From positions 92,328 to 156,327 of the forward strand of contig NKJG01000006.1 in the NCBI GenBank assembly GCA_002256395.1: a stretch of DNA of 64,000 bases, in the 5' to 3' direction. Below are positions 52,357-61,924 of this stretch, piece by piece; within the stretch, counting starts at the first letter, position 1; every line of letters begins with the position of its first letter. The notes beneath the pieces are model-generated. The model was not told the DNA's origin, did no database searches, and saw only the letters and a program-made list of their open reading frames with translations. The position numbers and the translations under genes were made by a program. The stretch is from Bacteroidetes bacterium B1(2017) (GTDB lineage Bacteria > Bacteroidota > Bacteroidia > UKL13-3).

Positions 52357-55300
52357 ATGAAAAAACTCACTACAAGTGTGTTTATGATTTTATTTGCTTG
52401 CCTTTCTTATGCGCAAAGCAATTTCTTTACACCAACAAGTTATAGAGGGGCAATTGACCCTGATACAACTAAGGATTGGACAAAAGGTTGGAGTAATTTT
52501 GACCCAACAACTACTTCTTATCCTGCTACTACTGTTACAGTAAATGGCGGCGACATTACAACCAACACCACATGGACAAAAAACAATGTGTATCTATTGA
52601 ATGATGGATATATTTATGTTACTGGTGGTGCTACTTTAACAATTGAGGCTGGAACAATTATTCGTGGTACTGGAAAAGGTACTATTATTATTTGTAGAGG
52701 TTCAAAAATTTATGCTAAAGGTACTTTGGCCGAACCAATTATTTTTACTTCAAGCAAAGGTGCTGGTTTACGTGCTCCTGGCGATTGGGGTGGTCTTGTG
52801 TTAACTGGTCGTGGTATTCATAATTTACCTCAAGGTGATACAGCTGCTGCCGAAGGTGGAATTGCTAAACCAGTAACAGGTTCTGGCGAAATAGATGGTC
52901 GTCATGGTGGTACTAATGATAACGATAGCTCTGGTGTATTAAGTTATTGCCGTGTTGAGTTTGCTGGTATTCCATTAACTACTGCTGCTAACTCAGAAAT
53001 TAACGGTATTACTTTTTATTCAGTAGGAAGAAAAACTCAAGTAGATCATATTCAAGTATCGTATTCTGGCGACGATTCATACGAGTGGTTTGGTGGTGCA
53101 GTAAATTGCAAATACTTAATTGCCTATGCTGGTATTGATGATGATTTTGATACGGATAATGGATTTAAAGGTTTAGTTCAATTTGGTATCGGTGCGCGTA
53201 TTCCTTCAAATGCCGATCAAAGTGGATCAAATGGTTTTGAAAGTGATAACGATGCAAACGGTTCTCAAAACTTGCCTAGAACTGCTGCTGTATTTAGTAA
53301 CATGACAATGGTTGGTCCATTATATAGCGGACAAACAGCATCTGTTAATAGCAATTTCCAACGTGCTGCTCATATTCGCAGAAATTCAGCTATTTCAGTT
53401 GTAAACTCAATTTTAACTGGATATCCAACTGCAGGTTTATTAATTGATTCTCGTTTAACCAACTCAGCTTTCCAAAATGGTACTGCTGTATTCAAGGCTA
53501 ATATCATTGGAGGTGTACCTGCTGGTTTAGCTGGTAGATTAGCTTCTAACAGTGACACTTTAGCTGTAACTTCTTCTGCTAGTGTTGCTGCTTGGGTGGT
53601 AAACAATCAAACAGATACGTTCAATCAATCAAATGATGTAAACTTGGTTCGTCCATTTATGTATACCAACCCTAGTTATGCTCCTGCTTCTAATTCAGTA
53701 GCATTATCTGGATCTAATTTCTTAACTGGTAAAACTCCTATTGATGCTAAGCCTGTGGCAGATTTTACTTTTGCTCAAACAAGCCCAACTAGCAGAACAT
53801 TTATTTTTAATAATGTATCTAATACAAGAGGTTTTGCTTCAACGTATTCTTGGGATTTTGGAGTAAGTTCATCAACTACTGATACTTCATCTGCATTAAG
53901 CCCAAGCTTTACTTTTCCTGCTAATGGATTCTATAGTGTTAAATTAAAAGTTAAGAATGCTTATGATAGTAGTATTGTAACTAAAAACGTAGGTGTTACA
54001 ATTGCTGCAACTCAAAACAACTTCTTTGATTTTACTCCTTACCGCGGTGCATTAAGTCCTGATACAACCAAAGATTGGACAAAAGGTTGGAGCAATTTTG
54101 ACCCAACTACAACTACATACCCTGCTACTACTGTTACTGTTAACGGTGGTGATATTACTACTAATACAACTTGGACAAAAAATAACGTATACTTATTAAA
54201 TGATGGGTATGTTTATGTAACAGGTGGTGCTACTTTAACTATTGAGCCTGGTACAGTTATTCGTGGTACTGGTAAAGGTACATTAGTAATATGTCGTGGT
54301 TCAAAAATTAATGCCATGGGTACACTTGCTGAACCTATTGTATTTACATCTAGCAAAGGTGCTGGTTTACGTGCTCCTGGCGATTGGGGTGGTATTGTAA
54401 TAACTGGTCGTGCCGTGCATAATTTACCTCAAGGTGATACAGCAGCTGCCGAAGGTGGAATTGCTAAACCTGTAACTGGTGCTGGCGAAATTGATGGTCG
54501 TCATGGTGGAAGCAATGATGATGATAGTTCTGGTATAATGACATTCTGTAGAGTTGAGTTTGCTGGTATTCCTTTGACTACTGCTGCTAACTCAGAAATT
54601 AATGGTATTACTTTTTACTCAGTTGGTAGAAAAACAGTTTTGCATCACATCCAAGTTTCATACTCAGGAGATGATTCATATGAGTGGTTTGGTGGTGCGG
54701 TAAATGCTAAATACCTAATTGCGTATGCTGGTATCGACGATGATTTTGATACAGATAATGGTTTCCGTGGAAATATTCAATTTGGTATTGGTGCGCGTAT
54801 TCCTTCAAATGCTGATCAAAGTGGATCAAATGGCTTTGAAAGTGATAACGATGCTAACGGTTCAACTAACACTCCAAGAACTGCTGCTGTATTTAGTAAC
54901 ATGACAATGGTTGGTCCATTATATAGCGGACAAACAGCATCTGTAAACAGCAATTTCCAACGTGCTGCTCATATTCGCAGAAATTCAGCTATTTCAGTTG
55001 TAAACTCAATTTTAACTGGATATCCTACTGCTGGTTTATTAGTAGATTCTCGTTTAACAAACTCTCATTTCCAAAATGGTACTGCTGTATTTAAAGCTAA
55101 TATCATTGGTGGTGTACCTTCTGGTTTAGCTGGTAGATTAGCTTCATCAAGTGATACTATGGCTATTACTTCTTCTGCAAATGTTGCTGCTTGGGTAGTA
55201 AACAATCAAACAGATACCTTCAAACTTTCAAATGAAGTGAATTTAGTTCGTCCGTTCATGTATACTAATCCTAATTATGCTCCTGCTTCAAATTCAGTTG

Positions 55301-56151
55301 CAATGAATGGTTCAAACTTTGGTACAGGTAAAACTCCTTTTAACTCTAAACCAATTGTTAATTTTACCTACACCCAAACTATTCCAAATTCAAAAGGATA
55401 TAGCTTTTCAAATACTACAGATACTAGAGGTATAGCTACTCGTTACCTATGGGATTTTGGTGTAAGCACATCTACTAGCGATACCTCTACGATGGAAAAT
55501 CCTAGCTTTACTTTCCCTGCTAATGGATCGTATATTGTTACTCTTTATGCTATTAATTTATTTGATACATCGTTTATCAGCAAATCTGTAACTGTATTTG
55601 TAACAGATAAGCCAGCTGCTAACTTTACCTATGTTCAAAGTACAACTGCTGGTTCTAGAATGTTTACTTTTACAAACACTACAGATACTAAAGGTTATGC
55701 TACCACATATGCATGGGATTTTGGAGTAGTAACTGCATCAGACGATACTTCATCGGCCATGAACCCAGAATATACGTACGCTGCTAATGGTACCTATACT
55801 GTACGATTAATTGCTAGCAATGCCTTCTTAGCCGATACCGTTAGCAAAACAATTACTGTTCTTGCAACAAGTATTACAGAAGCTAATGCAGCATTTAGTC
55901 AAGTAAGTTTATTCCCTAATCCAGCAAATAACCAATTTACTGTAAGCTTAAACTTAGTACATGCAAATACTGTTTCAGTTGAGTTAATGGATGTAACGGG
56001 TAAAGTGGTTTTAAGTACAGAAAACAATAAGCTTCAAAGTGGTGTAAACGAAGTAATATTTAACACTTCTGAAATGCCTCAAGGAGTTTATTTCGTAAGA
56101 ATTAGCACACCAGAATCGAGCTTAAGCTCAAGAATGGTAATTGTTAAATAG
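52357..56151 (+). CDS. Large secreted T9SS protein with internal duplication and PKD domains
   Basis: 1264 residues. A signal peptide (KKLTTSVFMILFACLSYAQ) is followed by two near-identical units, about 22-554 and 555-1085 (offset 533 residues). Each begins NFFxxTxYRGAxxPDTTKDW, has a right-handed beta-helix-like core (YVTGGATLTIE, GSKIxAxGTLAEPIxFTSS, VSYSGDDSYEWFGGAVN) and ends in a PKD-like domain. A further PKD domain (about 1090-1170) and a type A sorting domain (VSLFPNPANNQFTVSLNL) follow. Its promoter array matches that of the TonB receptor, so it may be that receptor's surface partner. The function is unknown. Confidence 0.88.
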   Translation: MKKLTTSVFMILFACLSYAQSNFFTPTSYRGAIDPDTTKDWTKGWSNFDPTTTSYPATTVTVNGGDITTNTTWTKNNVYLLNDGYIYVTGGATLTIEAGTIIRGTGKGTIIICRGSKIYAKGTLAEPIIFTSSKGAGLRAPGDWGGLVLTGRGIHNLPQGDTAAAEGGIAKPVTGSGEIDGRHGGTNDNDSSGVLSYCRVEFAGIPLTTAANSEINGITFYSVGRKTQVDHIQVSYSGDDSYEWFGGAVNCKYLIAYAGIDDDFDTDNGFKGLVQFGIGARIPSNADQSGSNGFESDNDANGSQNLPRTAAVFSNMTMVGPLYSGQTASVNSNFQRAAHIRRNSAISVVNSILTGYPTAGLLIDSRLTNSAFQNGTAVFKANIIGGVPAGLAGRLASNSDTLAVTSSASVAAWVVNNQTDTFNQSNDVNLVRPFMYTNPSYAPASNSVALSGSNFLTGKTPIDAKPVADFTFAQTSPTSRTFIFNNVSNTRGFASTYSWDFGVSSSTTDTSSALSPSFTFPANGFYSVKLKVKNAYDSSIVTKNVGVTIAATQNNFFDFTPYRGALSPDTTKDWTKGWSNFDPTTTTYPATTVTVNGGDITTNTTWTKNNVYLLNDGYVYVTGGATLTIEPGTVIRGTGKGTLVICRGSKINAMGTLAEPIVFTSSKGAGLRAPGDWGGIVITGRAVHNLPQGDTAAAEGGIAKPVTGAGEIDGRHGGSNDDDSSGIMTFCRVEFAGIPLTTAANSEINGITFYSVGRKTVLHHIQVSYSGDDSYEWFGGAVNAKYLIAYAGIDDDFDTDNGFRGNIQFGIGARIPSNADQSGSNGFESDNDANGSTNTPRTAAVFSNMTMVGPLYSGQTASVNSNFQRAAHIRRNSAISVVNSILTGYPTAGLLVDSRLTNSHFQNGTAVFKANIIGGVPSGLAGRLASSSDTMAITSSANVAAWVVNNQTDTFKLSNEVNLVRPFMYTNPNYAPASNSVAMNGSNFGTGKTPFNSKPIVNFTYTQTIPNSKGYSFSNTTDTRGIATRYLWDFGVSTSTSDTSTMENPSFTFPANGSYIVTLYAINLFDTSFISKSVTVFVTDKPAANFTYVQSTTAGSRMFTFTNTTDTKGYATTYAWDFGVVTASDDTSSAMNPEYTYAANGTYTVRLIASNAFLADTVSKTITVLATSITEANAAFSQVSLFPNPANNQFTVSLNLVHANTVSVELMDVTGKVVLSTENNKLQSGVNEVIFNTSEMPQGVYFVRISTPESSLSSRMVIVK

Positions 56152-56168
56152 GAATATTAATTCATATC

Positions 56169-56204
56169 AAAAAGGCCGGCAACAAAGGTGTTGCTGGCCT
56201 TTTT
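56169..56204 (+). terminator. Intrinsic terminator of the duplicated T9SS gene
   Basis: AAAAAGGCCGGCAAC (56169-56183) pairs with GTTGCTGGCCTTTTT (one G-T pair), loop AAAGGT, then a T-run. It lies 18 bases past the stop. Confidence 0.92.
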
Positions 56205-56308
56205 TGTTTTAAAGTAGTTTTACCAATAGTTAATTTTACAAATTTGGTTATTGGTATTTTTTGTTTTTTTTCTAAGTTGGCACTTAATTGAAACAAAACT
56301 AATTACCT

Positions 56309-56830
56309 ATGGATCTGCTTAAAAAAATATTTCTCTACCTTGGCAAAGTGCTATTAAATTTAGTTCTAATTGCTGCCGCTTATTACCTTTATTTAAACTT
56401 TGCCAAGCCAAGTGGTTTTGCTACTATAGCTCCCGAATTTTTTCAGGAGATTTTGGCTGTAAGCATTATGTTGGTAGTACTTCCGCTGCTGCAATTAAAA
56501 GCGTTTAGGCCAATTCAATTTATAAGTTTTGGTTTGGTTTGCTTACTTATTCCTTTAGTTATTTGGGGTATTTTTTCGCTTAACAAAATGGCTAGTCCTA
56601 GCAATTATGTGCGCCAATATCCAATTGAAAAAATCACCAAATTGGAAAGCAATGAAGTAGTTATTGGGGCATACGTATATGAGAAGAGCGGCATGGTTCA
56701 ATACAAGGTTCCAATAGATAATTGCCAGCGACTCGACTCATTACGCATACGTATACTCGACGGTTTATTGGGCATGCAAATTGTAACCGACGATATTAGC
56801 TTTAATAAAAAAGCCGATTGCGGCTCTTAG
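56309..56830 (+). CDS. Small membrane protein, function unknown
   Basis: 173 residues. Three hydrophobic segments occupy the first 100 residues (VLLNLVLIAAAYYLYLNF, EILAVSIMLVVLPLLQL, FISFGLVCLLIPLVIWGIF), followed by a soluble C-terminal domain of about 70 residues (EKITKLESNEVVIGAYVYEKSGMVQYKV). The last 4 bases overlap the convergent NTF2-like gene. No family recognised. Confidence 0.6.
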   Translation: MDLLKKIFLYLGKVLLNLVLIAAAYYLYLNFAKPSGFATIAPEFFQEILAVSIMLVVLPLLQLKAFRPIQFISFGLVCLLIPLVIWGIFSLNKMASPSNYVRQYPIEKITKLESNEVVIGAYVYEKSGMVQYKVPIDNCQRLDSLRIRILDGLLGMQIVTDDISFNKKADCGS

Positions 56831-57306
56831 AATTTGCGAACTGGACGCTTTTGAGCCACGTTAAATAAGCCCACGAATACAGAGTAGCCCATTAAAGCTC
56901 CAAAGCCAATTTGTTTCATTACACCTAATAAATCGGTGGTTTGCCATTCTTGCAATACAACACCATCTTTTACCTTACGCATAAAAATTCCATGCACCTC
57001 TAAATTCTTTTTGTTAGCCGGCGCACCCATAAAACTACCTGTATTTACTGCTGTAGAAATAAAGCGTATACTTACCATATCGTCTTGGGCAATAATGTTT
57101 GGAAATGTCATTTGCAAATTAGAAAAGGCCGCTTTCATGTCTTGCATAAAGCCAATATACTCGTCTTTGGTAAATACAAATCCATCGCCGGTATAGGTAA
57201 AGTCTTTGTGGAGCAATTTGTCTAAATCGTTCCAACGGCCATCTAATATGGCTAATGATACCGAAAGGGCCGTTTCTTGATTTTGTTTTTGAGTTGAGTT
57301 TTCCAT
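56827..57306 (-). CDS. SnoaL/NTF2-like protein
   Basis: 159 residues. ETALSVSLAILDGRWNDLDKLLHKDFTYTGDGFVFTKDEYIGFMQDM and VSIRFISTAVNTGSFMG...EVHGIFMRKVKDGVVLQEWQTTDLLGVMKQIG match the ester-cyclase/SnoaL branch of the NTF2-like fold, small cone-shaped domains that often bind hydrophobic ligands. It is divergent from an HxlR-type regulator, whose likely target it is. Confidence 0.75.
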   Translation of the reverse strand: MENSTQKQNQETALSVSLAILDGRWNDLDKLLHKDFTYTGDGFVFTKDEYIGFMQDMKAAFSNLQMTFPNIIAQDDMVSIRFISTAVNTGSFMGAPANKKNLEVHGIFMRKVKDGVVLQEWQTTDLLGVMKQIGFGALMGYSVFVGLFNVAQKRPVRKF

Positions 57307-57380
57307 CTTATTGTATTGTTTTTTTGATGGCTCAAAAATGCAGGGGGTACGGTTCTAAATCAATATACTACCCAAAAAGT

Positions 57381-57406
57381 AAGCACTATAGATTTGGTAA
57401 GTGCTT
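57381..57406. promoter_or_regulatory. Dyad in the NTF2-like/HxlR intergenic region
   Basis: AAGCACT (57381-57387) and AGTGCTT (57400-57406) form a 7-bp inverted repeat with a 12-base spacer, preceded by GTAAG-type direct repetition. It is a candidate operator for the adjacent HxlR-type regulator. Confidence 0.45.
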
Positions 57407-57439
57407 TTAGAAACCTATACCTTTGAGAAAAAAAATACA

Positions 57440-57778
57440 ATGAAGCGCTATAATTTAGATGGCACCTTTTTTTACTGCCCAGTAGATCTTACTCTTTCTG
57501 TTATTGGTGGCCGATGGAAGGGCTTGGTGTTTTGGAATTTACGTGATGGAGCCAAGCGTTTTGGGGAGCTCAAGAAGATACTTGTTGGCATTAATGATAA
57601 AATGCTGACCCAAGTATTGCGCGAGTTAGAACAAGCAGGGGTGGTAAATAGAAAGGTCCATGAAATTATTCCACCAAAAGTAGAATACTCATTAACAGAA
57701 GAAGGCCAAAAGCTCTTACCTGTTATGATTCAAATGGAAGAATGGGGAAGGAAATTTGAGGTTCAAACAACAGCTTAA
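57440..57778 (+). CDS. HxlR-family winged-helix transcriptional regulator
   Basis: 112 residues from ATG 57440; an in-frame TTG at 57401 lies inside the putative operator and is rejected. Typical HxlR pattern: CPVDLTLSVIGGRWKGLVFWNLRDGAKRFGELKKIL..INDKMLTQVLRELEQAGVVNRKVHEIIPPKVEYSLTEEGQKLLPVM, with the conserved N-terminal Cys. These are DNA-binding dimers that often sense electrophiles or quinones through that Cys. It is divergent from the NTF2-like gene, its likely target. Confidence 0.92.
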   Translation: MKRYNLDGTFFYCPVDLTLSVIGGRWKGLVFWNLRDGAKRFGELKKILVGINDKMLTQVLRELEQAGVVNRKVHEIIPPKVEYSLTEEGQKLLPVMIQMEEWGRKFEVQTTA

Positions 57779-58203
57779 TTGCTGCTTCCTTTAATGTTTA
57801 TGTTAAAGGTATAGGTATCCGTTCCGCAATCATGATGGTGGCCTCCACATTGTTTGTTGCCATGGTTTCCTGTATTACATGAATGAGTATTGCTAATAGT
57901 TTCATTGGCACTCACAACCACCACATCACTTCCTATATAATCTAAAGTAGGAGAATAATTAAAAACGTTTTCGCCACTTGAACCCACCGGTGTTAAATTA
58001 CTCGTTAAGGCATGAGAGGCCGCTGTGGTAATTTCTGTTACATCATCGGCATCACCTAGTTTTGGTAGGGTATAGCTATAAGCTTGATTAGGTTCAAGCG
58101 TTACTTCAATAACTTTATTTACAGTTTTATTTTCTTTTTTGCAGGCAGTAAAAGAGAAACTAAAAAGGGCAACAGCTACCAAAAGCAAAGCAAGATTTTT
58201 CAT
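57775..58203 (-). CDS. Lipoprotein with Cys/His-rich segment
   Basis: 142 residues. The lipobox is in LFSFSFTACKKE (Cys about 21). The mature domain is small and beta-rich (VIEVTLEPNQAYSYTLPKL). Near the C-terminus NTHSCNTGNHGNKQCGGHHH holds several Cys and His, extended by DCGTD, and looks like a metal-binding loop. The family is unrecognised. Convergent with the HxlR gene (4-base overlap). Confidence 0.65.
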   Translation of the reverse strand: MKNLALLLVAVALFSFSFTACKKENKTVNKVIEVTLEPNQAYSYTLPKLGDADDVTEITTAASHALTSNLTPVGSSGENVFNYSPTLDYIGSDVVVVSANETISNTHSCNTGNHGNKQCGGHHHDCGTDTYTFNINIKGSSN

Positions 58204-58248
58204 CGTTTTAAAATTAAAGTTTAAAGGTACTAATTCCTATTAAAATAC

Positions 58249-58341
58249 CTATTTTTTGTTTTTGTATTCGAGTTTATAAATAACCCAACCAAAGCCTGCA
58301 AGTAGGTGTAGAAGTACAATTGCAAAAATTATCTTTTCCAT
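58249..58341 (-). CDS. Possible 30-residue single-helix membrane protein
   Basis: A short frame, ATG at 58341 to TAG at 58249. It starts MEKIIFAIVLLHLLAGFGWV, a clean membrane helix, and ends in a basic tail (YKLEYKNKK), the usual form of small bacterial membrane peptides. It lies 45 bases upstream of the lipoprotein start on the same strand. There is no homology evidence. Confidence 0.4.
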   Translation of the reverse strand: MEKIIFAIVLLHLLAGFGWVIYKLEYKNKK

Positions 58342-58547
58342 AATGAGCCTACAAAATTACAAGAAACAAACACTTGGCTCGAGCCAATTTTGCTGATTTA
58401 GGTCAGGGCGCTGGGCAACATTTGTTACATAGGGTAATAAGGTTGCGGGCAATCTATTAAACCAAATTATATCCTTAATAATTTATTAGTAATTGCAGAA
58501 ATCTAAGTTCCGAAGTTATATCCATTTTTAATTATCTAAATTTGAAT

Positions 58548-59396
58548 ATGGCATCACCTCAACCTAATAGTTTCAAACTTCTATTTAGTATACTATTACT
58601 GCTTGGCATTTCTTGCAAAAAAAAGGCTGAGCTTAAGCTTTGTTCTGATACCAATATGGCTGAAGTTAAAGGCTGTAAATTGTACCAGGTTACTACAAAC
58701 GAATGCGATTCAGTTACTGGGGCTAATCTTTATTCATACACTGGAGGCTTTGTTATAGAATCAAATTTTTATACTCAAACACCTACTCAATCACTTCCTA
58801 AGCCAGATGTATTAAATAATATAAATTATGATGCCTGTAAAAACCATATTCTTTCATGGGATCAACAATGGTTGGATACATGGGGTAGATATGGAATAAA
58901 TGCAAGGAGAGAGTTTGATTACCTAAATCACAAATTATATCGTTTACGATATTACGACCTAGGTACTTCATTGGATAAACTTGCTTTAAGGAGCACTGAA
59001 GAAATAAGTTATTTCTCAAATTTTTGTGTGGTGCTTAAAAAGAATGGGAGTGGAGTGTTGCTAAGAACAGATACGGCCTTTTTTAATACTTTTGGAGATA
59101 TAATAAAGAGGGTTTGGAAATCGGAAACTCAATTGGGAACAGAATATTATTTAATAGATACCAATACCTTAAATCCATACGGTATGGTGCCAAATTACGA
59201 AAGCACAATGCCAAGGTCTAAACACATTACCCTATCTACCTATTGGGAATATAATGGTAAGTTAGTGCTTGAAGATTCTTTATATGAATACACCAAAACA
59301 ACCAGTGGGTATTTAAAATCAGAGATTAGGTATTCAAATTATGGGAGCGGATCACGAAAGGTTCAAAATGTATATGAATATAAAGATTGCTATTAA
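58548..59396 (+). CDS. Lipoprotein, function unknown
   Basis: 282 residues from ATG 58548. The signal ends in the lipobox LLLLGISCKKK (Cys about 22). The mature part is rich in aromatic residues with no recognised family (EVKGCKLYQVTTNECDSVTGANLYSYTGG; STYWEYNGKLVLEDSLYEY). The repeating YEY/YxxG strands suggest a beta-rich fold such as YD-repeat-like or sugar-binding, but this is only an impression. Upstream spacing is over 200 bases, so it probably has its own promoter. Confidence 0.6.
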   Translation: MASPQPNSFKLLFSILLLLGISCKKKAELKLCSDTNMAEVKGCKLYQVTTNECDSVTGANLYSYTGGFVIESNFYTQTPTQSLPKPDVLNNINYDACKNHILSWDQQWLDTWGRYGINARREFDYLNHKLYRLRYYDLGTSLDKLALRSTEEISYFSNFCVVLKKNGSGVLLRTDTAFFNTFGDIIKRVWKSETQLGTEYYLIDTNTLNPYGMVPNYESTMPRSKHITLSTYWEYNGKLVLEDSLYEYTKTTSGYLKSEIRYSNYGSGSRKVQNVYEYKDCY

Positions 59397-59456
59397 AAAG
59401 TTTTCTGTTATGTAATTGAAAGCCGTTAATTTGAGTAGAAATTACTTAAACCCTAA

Positions 59457-60227
59457 ATGCGTAATCTGCTTATTTTAAAAATTGGTATTGGTTTACTTTT
59501 GCTCCTAACTTTTAGTTGCCAGCAACGCTATGGATTTAGAACAAAATATTCTGTAAAGCCAAAACCTAAAGATAAGCAGGAGCGAGAGCTTACCTCAAAA
59601 GACAATTTACCTGAAAAGCAAAACGAGGAACTTAGTGCAAAGGAGAGTGAGCCCTCTATCCCTAAACCCAAAGAAATTCCTAGTATAAAATCTGAAAAGG
59701 ATAAATCAACCATACTTAAACTTTTTGCTCTGCCAAATCTTGAATATGGCAAGCAATTACCCTTTAAACTCAAATCTACCGCTCCTTTAAGAATTAAGGG
59801 TAAAAACAATTTGGTTTTTCTTTCTGCCTTTTTATTGATTGTTTCGGTAGTTTCAATAATTGGCGATGCCGAAATGGCTATTGTAGTTTTATTGTTAATA
59901 TTTGCCATTGTTTCTCTGGTGAGCTTTATTAAAGATTTACAGAAATGGCATAGAGTTAGATTCATACCAGGGTTTTTCTTTTTACTTGGGGCTACAATCT
60001 TTGGCTTCTTTTTTTATTTTCTTTTTGCTGAACTTCAATTGTTCCTTTTGGTAGGCCTCCAATGTGCCTTTATGGCCTATTTAATGAGCCTAGTGCTTAT
60101 GCGAATTTTGGATGCAAAGTATTTAATGAGCAAGCCATTTTTGTATTGGAGCCTTAGAATAATGTTGGTGGCTTTTGTGATTCTCTATTTCAAATTCCCT
60201 GATTTTTTTGAAGATGTTTTTGGGTAA
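59457..60227 (+). CDS. Lipoprotein-like membrane protein
   Basis: 256 residues. Signal/lipobox (IGLLLLLTFSCQQR, Cys about 21), then a charged Lys/Glu/Pro-rich linker (about 30-85), then about four membrane helices in the second half (LVFLSAFLLIVSVVSIIG, MAIVVLLLIFAIVSLVSF, FIPGFFFLLGATIFGFFFYF, and a final one near WSLRIMLVAFVILYF). A lipid-anchored N-terminus combined with several helices is a common Bacteroidota layout of unknown function. 60 bases after the previous gene. Confidence 0.6.
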   Translation: MRNLLILKIGIGLLLLLTFSCQQRYGFRTKYSVKPKPKDKQERELTSKDNLPEKQNEELSAKESEPSIPKPKEIPSIKSEKDKSTILKLFALPNLEYGKQLPFKLKSTAPLRIKGKNNLVFLSAFLLIVSVVSIIGDAEMAIVVLLLIFAIVSLVSFIKDLQKWHRVRFIPGFFFLLGATIFGFFFYFLFAELQLFLLVGLQCAFMAYLMSLVLMRILDAKYLMSKPFLYWSLRIMLVAFVILYFKFPDFFEDVFG

Positions 60228-60283
60228 AAAAATAAATTCATAACCATTAAACCATTTTAGGATTACGCCATCTAAATTTCCAT

Positions 60284-61924
60284 ATGCAAAATTTATTTCG
60301 CTCTACTTTCTTACTATTTATTGTAATTTTTCTATGTGATAAAGCTCAAGCCCAAACTTTTGATATCGTTTTGGGTCGGCCTACAGATAATGCCATAACC
60401 ATTAGTATATTATTTGATCAAAATGCCGATTATTATATTAGCTATGGAAAGCAATCGGGCAGCTATTCAAATACATCTAGCACCTATGCCGCTGCCGCCA
60501 ATATACCAGATGAACGCGACCTAATCGCTTTAACAAGCAATACCAATTATTTTTATAAGGTTTTCTATAAGGCAAGTTCCGCTTCTACCTTTAAATCTTC
60601 GGCCGAATATAGTTTTCATACAGCTAGAGCAAAAGGCAGCACTTTTACTTTTACGCTAGAAGCCGATGAACATTTGTATGATAAAAAAGGTGTACAAAAT
60701 ATGTATCGTGTTACCCTCGCAAATGAGGCAGCAGATAAGCCAGATTTTATGATGACCCTTGGCGATATTTTTGGAGATGATCATACACCCAATTCAACAA
60801 CAAATTTTGAGATGGATTCTTTGCATAAGGCATACAGACCTTTCCTAGGTTCAATCTGCCACTCTGTTCCTTTCTATGTTTGTTTAGGTAATCATGAGGG
60901 CGAGAAAAAATATTATCTATTAAAAAATCCACCTAATAATATTGCTGTTTATGGCACTTTGGCAAGGAAAAAATATTACCCTAATCCATACCCAAACCAG
61001 TTTTATACAGGTAATACCAAGGAAGAATTATTTGGAATGGGTACTCCAGAAAATTATTATGCTTGGACATGGGGCGATGCATTGTTTGTAGTGCTTGATG
61101 CCTATCGCGATGATAATGATACCACACCTAAGCCTCATGGCTGGGATTGGACCTTGGGTTTGGCTCAGTATACTTGGTTAAAAAATACCTTAGAAGGAAG
61201 TACTGCCAAATATAAATTTGTATTTGCCCATCATATAAGTGGCGAAAATAGAGGTGGTAAAATGGTGGCACCTTTAAATGAATGGGGCGGCTATCAAACT
61301 CTTGGTGGGCAATATAATTTTGCAACCTATAGGCCAGGTTGGGCTAAGCCCATTCATAAATTATTTGTCGATACTAAAGTAAATATTTTCTTTCAAGGTC
61401 ACGATCATTTGTACGCCCATGAAGTGCTAGATAGTGTAGTTTACCAAGAGGTTCCAATGGCCGCAGATTCTACCTACAATATAGGCATGCTTGCCAATGC
61501 CGATGCCTACACACAAGATACCTTAGAAGGAACCGGACATATACGTGTAACGGTTTCACCAGAGTGTATTAAAGTAGATTTTGTACGCGCCTACTTGCCT
61601 GCAGATACACTAAGTGGAAAACATAAGAATAGAGAAATTGGGTTGTCGTATACCATTGGTGCATGTGCAAGCACAGGTGTAAGTAGTTTGCCAAGCCTTC
61701 AACAATTGGTAGTCTATCCTAATCCTGCAATGGAAGAGATTTATTGGACCTTGCCCGAACCAATAAGCCAAGCTAAAGCAAGTTTATTTGATTTAAGAGG
61801 ATATCTTATTCAAACAAGCTCAACCAATGCAATGGATGTATCGAGCTTAGCCAATGGCGTATATGTATTGAGATTAGAAACGGGTAATGAAACGGTGTCT
61901 CGTAAAATTGTGATATCGAAATAG
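60284..61924 (+). CDS. Secreted metallophosphoesterase, purple-acid-phosphatase-like, T9SS-sorted
   Basis: 546 residues. A signal peptide (FLLFIVIFLCDKAQAQ) is followed by a fibronectin-III-like domain (about 25-115) and a calcineurin-like metallophosphoesterase core with metal-ligand motifs in order: EADEH (D128, H130), TLGDIFGDD (D161), CLGNHEG (N203, H204), VFAHHISG and FFQGHDHLYAHE. The last ~75 residues are a T9SS type A domain (LVVYPNPAMEEIYWTL). It should hydrolyse phosphate esters at the cell surface and could provide phosphate, but its promoter lacks the TAAC array seen at 49 and 52 kb. Confidence 0.9.
   Translation: MQNLFRSTFLLFIVIFLCDKAQAQTFDIVLGRPTDNAITISILFDQNADYYISYGKQSGSYSNTSSTYAAAANIPDERDLIALTSNTNYFYKVFYKASSASTFKSSAEYSFHTARAKGSTFTFTLEADEHLYDKKGVQNMYRVTLANEAADKPDFMMTLGDIFGDDHTPNSTTNFEMDSLHKAYRPFLGSICHSVPFYVCLGNHEGEKKYYLLKNPPNNIAVYGTLARKKYYPNPYPNQFYTGNTKEELFGMGTPENYYAWTWGDALFVVLDAYRDDNDTTPKPHGWDWTLGLAQYTWLKNTLEGSTAKYKFVFAHHISGENRGGKMVAPLNEWGGYQTLGGQYNFATYRPGWAKPIHKLFVDTKVNIFFQGHDHLYAHEVLDSVVYQEVPMAADSTYNIGMLANADAYTQDTLEGTGHIRVTVSPECIKVDFVRAYLPADTLSGKHKNREIGLSYTIGACASTGVSSLPSLQQLVVYPNPAMEEIYWTLPEPISQAKASLFDLRGYLIQTSSTNAMDVSSLANGVYVLRLETGNETVSRKIVISK

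Noticed and set aside
58537..58544. TAAATTTG as a -7 promoter box
   Set aside because: It lies only 3 bases before the ATG, which would need a leaderless mRNA, and there is no TTTG at -33.
60228..60283. TAAC array before the phosphatase gene
   Set aside because: Only one TAAC (60241) and no 11-bp periodicity; the phosphate link of that gene is not supported by its promoter.
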